A stretch of DNA of 64,000 nt from Ferdinandcohnia salidurans (GTDB taxonomy: Bacteria; Bacillota; Bacilli; Bacillales; Bacillaceae_L). Shown here in pieces: positions 33,339 to 41,454 of this stretch. The position numbers and the translations under genes are program-made. How positions within the stretch are numbered: position 1 is the first letter of the stretch; the number at the start of each line of letters is the position of its first letter. Location of the stretch: contig NZ_JBHUEK010000029.1 in NCBI RefSeq assembly GCF_042680725.1, positions 62,001 through 126,000 of the forward strand, given 5' to 3'. The notes under the pieces were generated by a model, which made no database searches, was not told the DNA's origin, and was given only the letters and a program-made list of their open reading frames with translations.

Positions 33339-34253
33339 TTATTCGAAGTATGCCCACTGGTGAACGCCTACTAATTTATAATTTTTCTTTAATATTTGCC
33401 GAATCCACTTCTTTGTAGGAACTACTTGACACCAATCATAAATAAGATTGGTCGTTATTTTTTCCTCGGGGAACAGTATCTGATACTCTTTAACAGATCT
33501 TAATACAGCGTTTGTCACCGATTCTTTATGCTCGCATTCTTTACATATGCATTTTTTACCCTCAACCACTACAGAAAACGAATCACATTTCTCACAAGTA
33601 ATCCCTTTTCGAAATTGCTGGTAAGTATAATTTGGAACTTTGGTAAATGGGGATTTGGTGATATGCAATGACATTAATAAATCCGCTATTTTTTTCTGTT
33701 TTTCGTTTATTTTTATAGGGGTTGCGTCCAATGTCTTCATGTAGTTCTTGATTTGAGTTGGTAATATCGCCGGTAAATTTAGGGGTGCTTGGTAAAGAGT
33801 GAATGAGGGATTGATAAAAACAACAGAAGCATCAATTGGGAGGTGACATCCATGGTTGCGAAGCAATTGATTTAACAAAGTTTCACTTCTACTTAATTGA
33901 AGTAGGGGGTTGCTCACTTCTTGTTTGGGTTTCTTGAATAATTTATTTGCCTCATAATAGAAGTCGCCTTCATAATTTTTAACCTCATAAAAGTGAGTTT
34001 TTCCATTGATGAGAGTAAGAGTGTCTATTTGGAAGGTTGTGTTATTTACTTCTAGTAATAATCCATTTAATAGTAAGCATTCGCATTGAAGTTGTTCCGT
34101 CAAGTTATCGAATAACACTTCTCCTTCGTAACCTTTTTTTAGATTAGATAAGTACTGCATATCCTTGCTAGACAATTCACTTCGCTTGTCTAATAACTCG
34201 AGAACAATCAGTTCATCCGGTTTTGTTCGGTGTTTTAAGATCATAGCATACAT
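33339..34253 (-). CDS. NERD-domain nuclease-related protein
   Basis: A 304-residue protein. The NERD domain lies at about 38-140, with 'GYEGEVLFDNLTE' and 'TFQIDTLTLINGKTHFYEVKNY' carrying the D-x-E-x-K-like nuclease residues. A zinc ribbon follows near 220-245: 'CEKCDSF' and 'CICKECEH'. NERD proteins are predicted nucleases in DNA processing or stress response. The catalytic role is inferred from the family only. The gene stands alone. Confidence 0.85.
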   Translation of the reverse strand: MYAMILKHRTKPDELIVLELLDKRSELSSKDMQYLSNLKKGYEGEVLFDNLTEQLQCECLLLNGLLLEVNNTTFQIDTLTLINGKTHFYEVKNYEGDFYYEANKLFKKPKQEVSNPLLQLSRSETLLNQLLRNHGCHLPIDASVVFINPSFTLYQAPLNLPAILPTQIKNYMKTLDATPIKINEKQKKIADLLMSLHITKSPFTKVPNYTYQQFRKGITCEKCDSFSVVVEGKKCICKECEHKESVTNAVLRSVKEYQILFPEEKITTNLIYDWCQVVPTKKWIRQILKKNYKLVGVHQWAYFE

Positions 34254-34323
34254 CCTTTCTAGTAATTACCTTCATTATATTTGAAAATTTAGTAGATTCA
34301 AAGGAGAATCCGAAATGTGGCAC

Positions 34324-34351
34324 AAAAAAGGGCCTGCATCAAAGCAGGCCA
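34324..34351 (-). terminator. Terminator of the nitrate-sensor two-component operon
   Basis: GGCCTGC and GCAGGCC around a six-base loop, followed on the minus strand by TTTTTTGTG. Confidence 0.75.
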
Positions 34352-34356
34352 AACAT

Positions 34357-35463
34357 CTATTTCGGTACCACTAACACTAACGAAGTACCTTTACCAACCT
34401 CGGATTCCAAGGTAATGCTACCACTAATCCCTCGAGCACGTTCTTCCATGCTGAAGAGGCCCACACCGTTTCCTTTTTCATCAACTGTAAAGCCTTGGCC
34501 TTTGTCGGTTATTTCAACGGTAACGTCCGAATTGCCTTCTTGAATCTTAACAATCGCTTCTGCTACATTGGCGTATTTGGCGATATTGGTTAACGCCTCC
34601 TGGACAACGCGATAAATGGTTGTTTCCTTATGAATATCAAGTCGTGTCTTTAATGTGCATTCGAACTCCACATCAATTCCGTAATGCTGGGAGTAGTGTT
34701 CAATATATTTTCGCAGTGCTGGAACGACACCAAGATCGTCCAACACAGAAGGGCGGAGTTCCCAGGCAAGACTGCGGATGTCCTCCATCATAAAAGAAAC
34801 ATCCTGACGCAAACGGCCAAGGCGCTCATCCGGCTTTTCACTAAGCAATTGATCGAGTTGAATCAATAATGAAAACATACTTTGACCAATGCCATCATGA
34901 AGTTCGCGTGAAAAACGTTTACGTTCTTCTTCTTGGATGCTGATGACTCGGGTCATCATGCTTTTTAGCTCTTCCTGTGTTTCTTTTAAGGCGGTAACCT
35001 CATGTCGAACGGCTAAATACTGATTGGGACGTCCATTTTCAGATAAAATGGGAACAATCGTCGTATCGACCCAATAAAATGATCCGTCCTTCGCTTTATT
35101 CTTAATTTCACCTTTCCAGACATGGCCAGACCCAATTGTACGCCACATTTCCTTCCAGAATTCCTTGTCATGATGGCCGGAATTAATGATTCGGTGGTCC
35201 TGCCCCATTAACTCTTCTCTTGAAAACTTTGAAATTTCGCAGAACTTATTATTGATATATTGAATTTTTCCTTGTCGATCTGTAATGGCAACAATCGAGG
35301 ATTCATCTAGTGCAAAGGTTAAATCGGCAAGATGACGCAATGATTTCTCAACATCTTCGCGAAAAGCAGGATCCTCGATGTGTTTTTCTAGATCGGCCAA
35401 AAGCTTCAGTACATTTGGGCCGCCAATTTCAGATTGGTGTTTGAGTCGGTCAATTTTATTCAA
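34357..35463 (-). CDS. PAS sensor histidine kinase, NreB/NarX-like
   Basis: A 368-residue cytoplasmic kinase without membrane helices. Residues 50-160 form a PAS domain ('DESSIVAITDRQGKIQYINN'). A HisKA_3 dimer domain follows with H189 ('SRELHDGIGQ'), then an HATPase. Unlike NreB it shows only one Cys in the PAS domain (C75), so a four-Cys Fe-S cluster is not possible. The start is a TTG overlapping the response-regulator stop. It lies beside a nitrate operon and with the NreA-like gene may answer to nitrate. Confidence 0.85.
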   Translation of the reverse strand: MNKIDRLKHQSEIGGPNVLKLLADLEKHIEDPAFREDVEKSLRHLADLTFALDESSIVAITDRQGKIQYINNKFCEISKFSREELMGQDHRIINSGHHDKEFWKEMWRTIGSGHVWKGEIKNKAKDGSFYWVDTTIVPILSENGRPNQYLAVRHEVTALKETQEELKSMMTRVISIQEEERKRFSRELHDGIGQSMFSLLIQLDQLLSEKPDERLGRLRQDVSFMMEDIRSLAWELRPSVLDDLGVVPALRKYIEHYSQHYGIDVEFECTLKTRLDIHKETTIYRVVQEALTNIAKYANVAEAIVKIQEGNSDVTVEITDKGQGFTVDEKGNGVGLFSMEERARGISGSITLESEVGKGTSLVLVVPK

Positions 35464-36109
35464 AATGCAATAATCCTTTCTTCATTGCGTATTTCACAAG
35501 CTCTGGTCGAGATTTCAACCCGAGTTTCTCCATTAAGTTACTTTTATGTGATTCAACGGTTTTTACACTAATCACTAAACGCTCAGCGATTTCTTTGTTT
35601 GAATAACCCTTTGCAATCCATTCGAGCACTTCTTTTTCCCGTTCTGAAAGCAATGCGAATGTGTCCGCATTATCACCCTTTTTAACGCGGTCCAAATATC
35701 CACTCATCAAAACCTTTGTTGCAGAGGGTGTTAAATAGGCATTCCCTGTTGAAACGGATTCTATTGCTCCCAGCAAATCCTCGTGTGGTGCATTTTTTAA
35801 AATATAACCTGAAGCCCCAGATTGGATGGCCCTAAATAAGTATTCCTCATCATCGTGCATGGTTAAAATGAGGATTGCGATGTCTGGCATGAGCTCGTGA
35901 AGCTCCTGTGTTGCAGTTAATCCATCTTTTCCGTGAGGCATGCTTAAATCCATTAGCACGACATCAGGGTTTAATTCCTTTGCTTTTTTAATCGCTTCGT
36001 CACCTTCAGATGCTTCCCCAATTACTTCTATATTATTTTTCCCGTTCAATAGCATCATCAGTCCCGAACGGACAACGGCATGGTCGTCCACAATCAGTAA
36101 TTTAACCAC
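35456..36109 (-). CDS. NarL/NreC-like response regulator
   Basis: 217 residues from GTG 36109, which follows GGGGGAGG by six bases. The receiver has the acidic D8-D9 pair and phosphoacceptor D54 in 'VVLMDLSMP'. A LuxR-type HTH is at the end ('LSEREKEVLEWIAKGYSNKEIAERL'). The gene for its kinase overlaps its 3' end. It is divergent from the cytochrome-b-like gene that opens the nitrate operon, and should activate that operon. Confidence 0.9.
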   Translation of the reverse strand: MVKLLIVDDHAVVRSGLMMLLNGKNNIEVIGEASEGDEAIKKAKELNPDVVLMDLSMPHGKDGLTATQELHELMPDIAILILTMHDDEEYLFRAIQSGASGYILKNAPHEDLLGAIESVSTGNAYLTPSATKVLMSGYLDRVKKGDNADTFALLSEREKEVLEWIAKGYSNKEIAERLVISVKTVESHKSNLMEKLGLKSRPELVKYAMKKGLLHFE

Positions 36110-36242
36110 GTTATTCCTCCCCCTAAAACGAATCAGACGTTTTCCATTCACAATAGTTCCATTATAGCATGTTCTGGCGGTTTTTTTGAAAATCAATCGT
36201 TCAAGGAATTGTTACAAATAAGGGGTTTTTCTTCCAAAGATA

Positions 36243-36254
36243 GGGGGGTTCCCT
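36243..36254. promoter_or_regulatory. Candidate NarL/NreC-type site before the nitrate operon
   Basis: GGGGGGTTCCCT, in the divergent intergenic region, resembles the NreC-type pattern GGG-N4-CCC and two sites before the Crp/Fnr gene. It lies about 65 bases upstream of the cytochrome-b-like gene. Confidence 0.45.
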
Positions 36255-36319
36255 GATATGTTTTAAATCACACTTCTTCTACAATAGGTTTATGTTAATT
36301 GATTTGAGGAGGAGTTCGT

Positions 36320-37405
36320 ATGCAGGCAAAAGCTGCAGCAATCCAAAAAAAGCAAACACCGGCTTATAATAACGCGTTTGCATCAAAGTTTGCCAAGTCC
36401 ATGTTTTTATCTGTGCTAGGGCTGGCGGTTTTATCATTTATTGGAACGAGAATGTTTACACATGTTGACTTAAATCTATACGGCTATATGGTAGGAACCA
36501 TTGTTTTCATTGGAGGCTTCTTTTACCGCTTCATTGCTTGGGGAGAAAGACCGCCAACGAAGATCATTATTAAAAAAGGTATAAAACTTTTATTTCGAAA
36601 ATCAACCCCAAAAACATCTGTAGAGCATTTAGCTACCTACAATTTCATTTGGAATAGGGGAATTTACCGATGGACCCAGCATATTTTAATCGGTTGGGGT
36701 TGCATCCTTTCTTGTTTTGTTACATTTCCACTTGTCTTCGGTTGGATGTATTTTACGATGGACGAGAATGGCTATTACAACATCATTGCGATGGGGATAC
36801 AAGTCATGACCGTACCTGCCGATGGTATCATCGCGAATCTATCTTATAATGCCTTAAATATTACCGCAGTCATGGTAATTGCAGGGGTTTGCATGGCATT
36901 GTACCGCCGAATGAAAAATCTACAGGCAAGAGCTGAACAAAAATTTATGTATGACTTGCTGCCACTTTATATGCTGTTATTAGTCAGCATTACCGGTTTA
37001 CTTTTAACCTTCATGAACATTTTCTTACATGGTGCAGGTCAGCCAGTGATGTCACTCATCCACCAATGGTCAGTGATTATCACATTGATTTACCTGCCAT
37101 TCGGAAAGCTTGCTCACATTCCATTCCGCCCTATGAGTGTGTTGGCAAGAAACTATCGTGAGCATTATGCAGAAACAGAAACGAAGAAATGCAAGGTTTG
37201 TGGAGAGGGCTTTGTATCAACTGAACAATCACAAGATGTCATCAATGTACTTGATGTGAACGATATTCATTTTAAAACAAGAGAAGGCCATCATTTAGCA
37301 GAAATGTGTCTTCCATGTCGCAGAAAATACCGGATTGCACAATTTTCCGGCTTCCCAACCCACGAGGTTAAAGTCAAGGAGGCAAATCAGAATGCAAAGG
37401 GATAA
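36320..37405 (+). CDS. Cytochrome-b-like quinol-oxidising membrane subunit with zinc-ribbon tail
   Basis: 361 residues with about six membrane helices. Histidines in or near helices ('RWTQHILIGWG', 'LIHQWSVIITL', 'GKLAHIPFRP') could bind haem b, as in NarI-type cytochromes. The cytoplasmic C terminus has two Cys pairs ('CKVCGEGF', 'CLPCRRK') and is Zn- or Fe-ribbon like. It overlaps the molybdoenzyme gene by 14 bases. Likely role: oxidise menaquinol and pass electrons to the Fe-S subunit. The start ATG follows GAGGAG. Confidence 0.7.
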   Translation: MQAKAAAIQKKQTPAYNNAFASKFAKSMFLSVLGLAVLSFIGTRMFTHVDLNLYGYMVGTIVFIGGFFYRFIAWGERPPTKIIIKKGIKLLFRKSTPKTSVEHLATYNFIWNRGIYRWTQHILIGWGCILSCFVTFPLVFGWMYFTMDENGYYNIIAMGIQVMTVPADGIIANLSYNALNITAVMVIAGVCMALYRRMKNLQARAEQKFMYDLLPLYMLLLVSITGLLLTFMNIFLHGAGQPVMSLIHQWSVIITLIYLPFGKLAHIPFRPMSVLARNYREHYAETETKKCKVCGEGFVSTEQSQDVINVLDVNDIHFKTREGHHLAEMCLPCRRKYRIAQFSGFPTHEVKVKEANQNAKG

Positions 37406-39560
37406 GTTTTTTAAAGAAGTTAAAAATGTCATTCATCCGAACGAAAAATTAATTAAAACACATTGTAGCTACTGCGGAATGCAATGTGGAATGAATTTAC
37501 GCGTCAATACAACCACAAACAAAATTGTAGGGGTTGAGCCGCGCTATGATTGGCCGGTAACCGTCGGAAAAATGTGTCCGAAAGGGGTAACGGCATACCA
37601 GCAAACGAACCACAAGGACCGAATCTTAAAACCACTTATTCGTGATGATGCTTCCTTAAAAGGAACGAAAGAAGGTTTTCGGGAAGCAAGCTGGGATGAA
37701 GCATATGATTTAATTGCTAAAAAGTTCAAGGGCTTGCAAGCGGAATATGGGAAGGATTCATTATCCGTCTTCAGCGGAGTATCGATGACAAATGAAAAAT
37801 GTTATTTAACAGGAAAATTTGCTCGGGTTGCACTAGGAACTCGTTACATTGATTACAATGGCCGTTTCTGTATGTCTAGTGCTGCTGGTGGATTCCTTCG
37901 CTCCTTTGGGGTTGACCGTGGATCGACATTACCATGGACAGATATCCATGAAACAGATTGTTTGTTTATCGCAGGAAGCAACACAGCAGAGTGTCACCCG
38001 ACTTCCATGTTCCGCGTCTGGAATGTACAGGAACGAGGAGGCTACATCATTGTCGTGGATCCGCGCGAAACACCGATAGCAAGAAGAGCGGATGTACACC
38101 TTGATCTAAAACCAGGTACAGATTTAGCCCTAGCAAACGGGATTTTACATTTGCTTATTGAAAACGGCTATACAGATGAAGAATTTATTGCCAATCATAC
38201 GAATGGCTTTGACGAGACGAAGGAACTTGTGAAGGAATTCACACCTGAATACACAAGCGAGTTAACAGGAGTCGCACCAGAAAAGATTATTCGCGCTGCT
38301 GAGATTTATGGAAAAGCACCGAATGCGGTTGTGATGTTTGCCCGCGGTATTGAGCAACAACATAAAGGCGTTGATAATGTATCTGGATATACAAATATGG
38401 CCCTTATTACAGGAAAAATTGGCCGTCCAAAATCAGGCGTAGCCACTTTTACAGGTCAAGGAAATGGGCAAGGTGGCCGAGAACATGGTCAAAAATCAGA
38501 CCTGTTGCCAGGCTATCGCAAACTGACGAATCCGGAGCATGTTAAAGAAGTTTGCAGTGTTTGGGGGATTACTCCTGAAGAAATGCCAAAGCCAGGTGTT
38601 TCTGCATATGAAATGTTTGAACTAATGGAGCAAAAGACCATTCGTGGACTTTATCTCCTTTGCTCAAATCCGGCAGTATCTGCACCAAACCTAAACTTTG
38701 TCAGAAATGCACTTAAATCACTAGACTTCATGGTGTGTGCAGACTTTTACCTATCAGAGTCAGCAGAGTTTGCAGATGTCGTTCTCCCGTCTGTGACATG
38801 GTCAGAAGATGAGGGAACAGTTACGAATATTGAAGGACGTATTATTAAAATCAATAAAGCACAAGAACCAATTGGTGAATCAAAACCTGACTGGCAAATG
38901 CAGGTTGAACTTGCAGAGCGTCTAGGTAGAGGGGAATATTTTTCACACTTAAAAACAGCTAGAGATGTTGCCGACGAGTTCCGACTCGCAAGTAAAGGTG
39001 GATATGCCGATTATTACGGGGCGACCTGGGATAAAATCGAAAAACAAGACGGCGTATTCTGGCCGTGCCGTGATGAGGAAGACAAGGGAACACCACATAT
39101 GTTCCTTGATAAGAAATTCTATCATCCAGATGGAAAAGCAAAAATTTGTGCATTGCCATATCGTCCACCAGCAGAAGAACCGGATGAAAACTATCCACTT
39201 CGCTTAACAACAGGACGTGTCGTGTACCACTACTTATCTGGAAACCAAACAAGACGTATTTCATTTTTACATGATATGTGTCCAGAACCATATGTCGAGG
39301 TCCATCCAGAATTGGCGGCAAAATATGATATTCAGCATGAAGAACGTGTTCGCCTTTTTACAAGAAGGGGCGAGAGCATTTATAAAGTGAAAATCACGGA
39401 AGCGATCCGAAAAGATACGGTATTTGTTCCATATCATTTCGGTCATGAGGAATCTATAAATCTACTGACAATTGCAGCGCTTGATCCAATTTCAAAAATG
39501 CCAGAGTTCAAGGCATGTGCTGCCCAGATTGAAAAATTAGTTGCAAAGAAGGTGCAATAA
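37392..39560 (+). CDS. NarB/NapA-like cytoplasmic molybdopterin nitrate reductase
   Basis: A 722-residue molybdenum enzyme. An N-terminal [4Fe-4S] site C25-x2-C28-x3-C32-x29-C62 is visible ('CSYCGMQC', 'GKMCPKG'). C160 in 'NGRFCMSSAAGGF' is the likely Mo ligand, the motif of NapA/NarB nitrate reductases and not formate dehydrogenases. No Tat signal, so it works in the cytoplasm. The C terminus ends with a molybdopterin-dinucleotide domain, without the BFD extension of NasC/NirB types. ATG 37392 follows AAGGAGG by nine bases. The reaction nitrate to nitrite is inferred from motif and NarK context. Confidence 0.82.
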   Translation: MQRDKFFKEVKNVIHPNEKLIKTHCSYCGMQCGMNLRVNTTTNKIVGVEPRYDWPVTVGKMCPKGVTAYQQTNHKDRILKPLIRDDASLKGTKEGFREASWDEAYDLIAKKFKGLQAEYGKDSLSVFSGVSMTNEKCYLTGKFARVALGTRYIDYNGRFCMSSAAGGFLRSFGVDRGSTLPWTDIHETDCLFIAGSNTAECHPTSMFRVWNVQERGGYIIVVDPRETPIARRADVHLDLKPGTDLALANGILHLLIENGYTDEEFIANHTNGFDETKELVKEFTPEYTSELTGVAPEKIIRAAEIYGKAPNAVVMFARGIEQQHKGVDNVSGYTNMALITGKIGRPKSGVATFTGQGNGQGGREHGQKSDLLPGYRKLTNPEHVKEVCSVWGITPEEMPKPGVSAYEMFELMEQKTIRGLYLLCSNPAVSAPNLNFVRNALKSLDFMVCADFYLSESAEFADVVLPSVTWSEDEGTVTNIEGRIIKINKAQEPIGESKPDWQMQVELAERLGRGEYFSHLKTARDVADEFRLASKGGYADYYGATWDKIEKQDGVFWPCRDEEDKGTPHMFLDKKFYHPDGKAKICALPYRPPAEEPDENYPLRLTTGRVVYHYLSGNQTRRISFLHDMCPEPYVEVHPELAAKYDIQHEERVRLFTRRGESIYKVKITEAIRKDTVFVPYHFGHEESINLLTIAALDPISKMPEFKACAAQIEKLVAKKVQ

Positions 39561-40118
39561 ATGCAAAAACGGCTTTACTTAGAACTTGAGAACTGTATCG
39601 GTTGCCGCTCATGTCTTGCGGCATGTACACAATGCGGTGGGCATGAACAACGAAACCGAAACTATGTATATGACGTGAATCCGCTAGTGAATAGACAGAC
39701 CATGCCACTTATGTGCCTTCACTGTGTAAACCCAGCTTGTGCAAGGAGTTGTCCGGCACAGGCAATTCAAATCCATGAGTCAGGTGCCGTGTTATCTGCA
39801 CTCGTGGAAAAATGCATTGGCTGTCAAAACTGTACGATTGCGTGCCCATATGGAATTCCGAAATTCGATGAAGAGCAAAACTTAATGTACAAATGTGACC
39901 TCTGTATCGATCGCTCAAAAGATGGCATTCCACCAATGTGTGCAAGTGTTTGTCCGTCTAACACCATCCAGTGGTTAACAGATGAAGAAATCGAAAATAA
40001 GAAGAAGCACCATAATCTTGATAATGGAAAATGGGTTACAAGCATGCCGCTTGAAGGAGAAACGAACGTAAAGATAAGTTTACCTGGTATTTTACAAGGT
40101 ATTCAGAAGTTATTTTAG
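39561..40118 (+). CDS. Four-cluster 4Fe-4S electron-transfer subunit
   Basis: 185 residues with four Cys-rich groups: 'CIGCRSCLAACTQCGG', 'CLHCVNPACARSCPA', 'CIGCQNCTIACPYG' and 'CDLCIDRSKDGIPPMCASVCP'. These match the NrfC/HybA/DmsB ferredoxin type. It starts directly after the molybdoenzyme stop, without a signal peptide, so it probably carries electrons between the cytochrome-b-like subunit and the molybdoenzyme at the inner face. Confidence 0.9.
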   Translation: MQKRLYLELENCIGCRSCLAACTQCGGHEQRNRNYVYDVNPLVNRQTMPLMCLHCVNPACARSCPAQAIQIHESGAVLSALVEKCIGCQNCTIACPYGIPKFDEEQNLMYKCDLCIDRSKDGIPPMCASVCPSNTIQWLTDEEIENKKKHHNLDNGKWVTSMPLEGETNVKISLPGILQGIQKLF

Positions 40119-40160
40119 AAAGTTGTTCAAAAAGGAAGCATCCGCTAAGGAGTGATGGGA

Positions 40161-40688
40161 ATGCCGTCTGATAAAAATAATAAAATCCCTTTTAATGAGG
40201 ATAATTACACGCATAATATTAACCGTAAAAATGAACGAAGCCTTGATCGCCGTGGCTTCATGAAGACTTTAGTCGGTGCAGCTGGAGTGTTTGCCATTTC
40301 ATCTCTGCCATGGGGGGCTGTTGCTGCTAAGGAATTAATGGGACTTGGAGAAAAAGAATATTCCCATAAAAAAATCACCGATGTGAGTAAATTGGCTGTA
40401 GGTGATTCTATTGATTTTACTTTTCCTGGTGACCATGATGATGCCATTTTAATTAGACTTTCCGAAACCAAATATGTGGCCTATCAAAATGCATGTACCC
40501 ATCTCCGTTGTCCTGTTTTTTGGGTGAAGGAGGAGGGACAAATGGTTTGTCCTTGCCACCACGGATTCTTTGATGCAGAAACGGGTGCACCAACTGCAGG
40601 TCCACCACGCCGTCCATTGCCAGAAATTCAAGTGAAGGTGGAAAATGGTGCAGTCTATGCGGTGAGGGTGAAACGATATGAAGCGTAG
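40161..40688 (+). CDS. Tat-exported Rieske [2Fe-2S] protein
   Basis: 175 residues. The twin-arginine signal 'LDRRGFMKTLVGAAG' has R30-R31 followed by a hydrophobic helix, so the folded protein is exported or anchored. Rieske boxes 'CTHLRC' (ligands C112, H114) and 'CPCHHG' (ligands C130, H133; C117 and C132 for the disulfide) are intact. ATG 40161 is chosen as it follows TAAGGAG by eight bases. A Rieske protein facing outside, with a cytoplasmic reductase, suggests a bc-like quinol-oxidising complex. Confidence 0.88.
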   Translation: MPSDKNNKIPFNEDNYTHNINRKNERSLDRRGFMKTLVGAAGVFAISSLPWGAVAAKELMGLGEKEYSHKKITDVSKLAVGDSIDFTFPGDHDDAILIRLSETKYVAYQNACTHLRCPVFWVKEEGQMVCPCHHGFFDAETGAPTAGPPRRPLPEIQVKVENGAVYAVRVKRYEA

Positions 40689-40863
40689 TTACCAAGGTGT
40701 ACTACTCCTATCCGTCATCTTGTTATTAAATATCATTTTTACACAAAAAATGGTCCATCAATACTTTTATGAAAACTATGTAAATACGCTGATCTATTGC
40801 GGCTTAAACATTGTGTTATTTCCAGTCGCTTTGGTTGTATATAAAAAGTTGAAAAAGGCGTGA
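40678..40863 (+). CDS. Small membrane protein of the nitrate operon
   Basis: 61 residues with two helices: 'VLLLSVILLLNIIFT' and 'LIYCGLNIVLFPVALVVY', ending in basic 'KKLKKA'. It overlaps the Rieske gene by 11 bases. No family recognised. Coupling to its neighbours suggests a subunit or assembly helper of the complex. Confidence 0.6.
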   Translation: MKRSYQGVLLLSVILLLNIIFTQKMVHQYFYENYVNTLIYCGLNIVLFPVALVVYKKLKKA

Positions 40864-40868
40864 CGTAC

Positions 40869-41180
40869 ATGAACAGTGAAACCTATCTTGATTTTTGTTT
40901 TATTAGAGAGGCAACCGGTAATTTTACAGAAGAAATTAATGAGCTCTTAACAAAGCTGTTTAAGGGCATACGATTGAGTTGGTACTTGGAGGAAAAGACG
41001 GAGGAAGGCATTGAAATAGTGATTGCTGAGGTCAAAGGAATGAGTAGATGGCAATCTGAGGATGAAACCATCGACTACATCGAAACACATGCAGACGATG
41101 CCTTTTGGTCCTATCTTCAAGGTTATAAAATGTTCATCTATCCTGTTAAGAGAGGGTGTGGCAGCTGTGGAGTTAACTGA
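40869..41180 (+). CDS. Unknown protein of the nitrate operon, CGSCGV tail
   Basis: A 103-residue acidic soluble protein that ends 'VKRGCGSCGVN', a two-Cys C-terminal tail of the kind that binds metal or forms a disulfide. The start ATG 40869 lies just after the previous stop. No family recognised. Possible roles are enzyme maturation or a NarJ/TorD-like chaperone, but the sequence does not show either fold. Confidence 0.55.
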   Translation: MNSETYLDFCFIREATGNFTEEINELLTKLFKGIRLSWYLEEKTEEGIEIVIAEVKGMSRWQSEDETIDYIETHADDAFWSYLQGYKMFIYPVKRGCGSCGVN

Positions 41181-41454
41181 AATTAGTAGCTTGGAATCTT
41201 TCATATTGGGAAATGTGGAAGTGTCCATTTTGGATGAAGATGGGGATGATAAAGCTCCATTTGTAAAAAAGGAAATTATTAAAACAGAGCTTTGTCCGGA
41301 TCGGACCCACCTCCGCATTTACTTTGACCGATTGCAGTTCTTTGCGGTCCCTTTAACTGCTGAGGTAGCGATAAGTGATGATATTTGGTCGGCTTTTGAC
41401 GAGCAAGCGGGATTAACCTATGTCGTAAAAAAGGTGTGTGGACAGGATGGTTAG
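41167..41454 (+). CDS. Unknown small protein of the nitrate operon
   Basis: About 95 residues from GTG 41167 (GTG 41158 is an alternative) behind GAGAGGG. The track to 41062 overlaps the previous gene in another frame. 'LCPDRTHLRIYFDRLQFFAVP' and a C-terminal Cys are visible. No family recognised. It overlaps both neighbours, so it is probably translated with them. Confidence 0.45.
   Translation: MELTEISSLESFILGNVEVSILDEDGDDKAPFVKKEIIKTELCPDRTHLRIYFDRLQFFAVPLTAEVAISDDIWSAFDEQAGLTYVVKKVCGQDG

Noticed and set aside
36110..36319. Fnr box (TGTGA-N6-TCACA) in the nitrate promoter region
   Set aside because: No convincing match was found; only the GGG-N4-CCC palindrome stands out.
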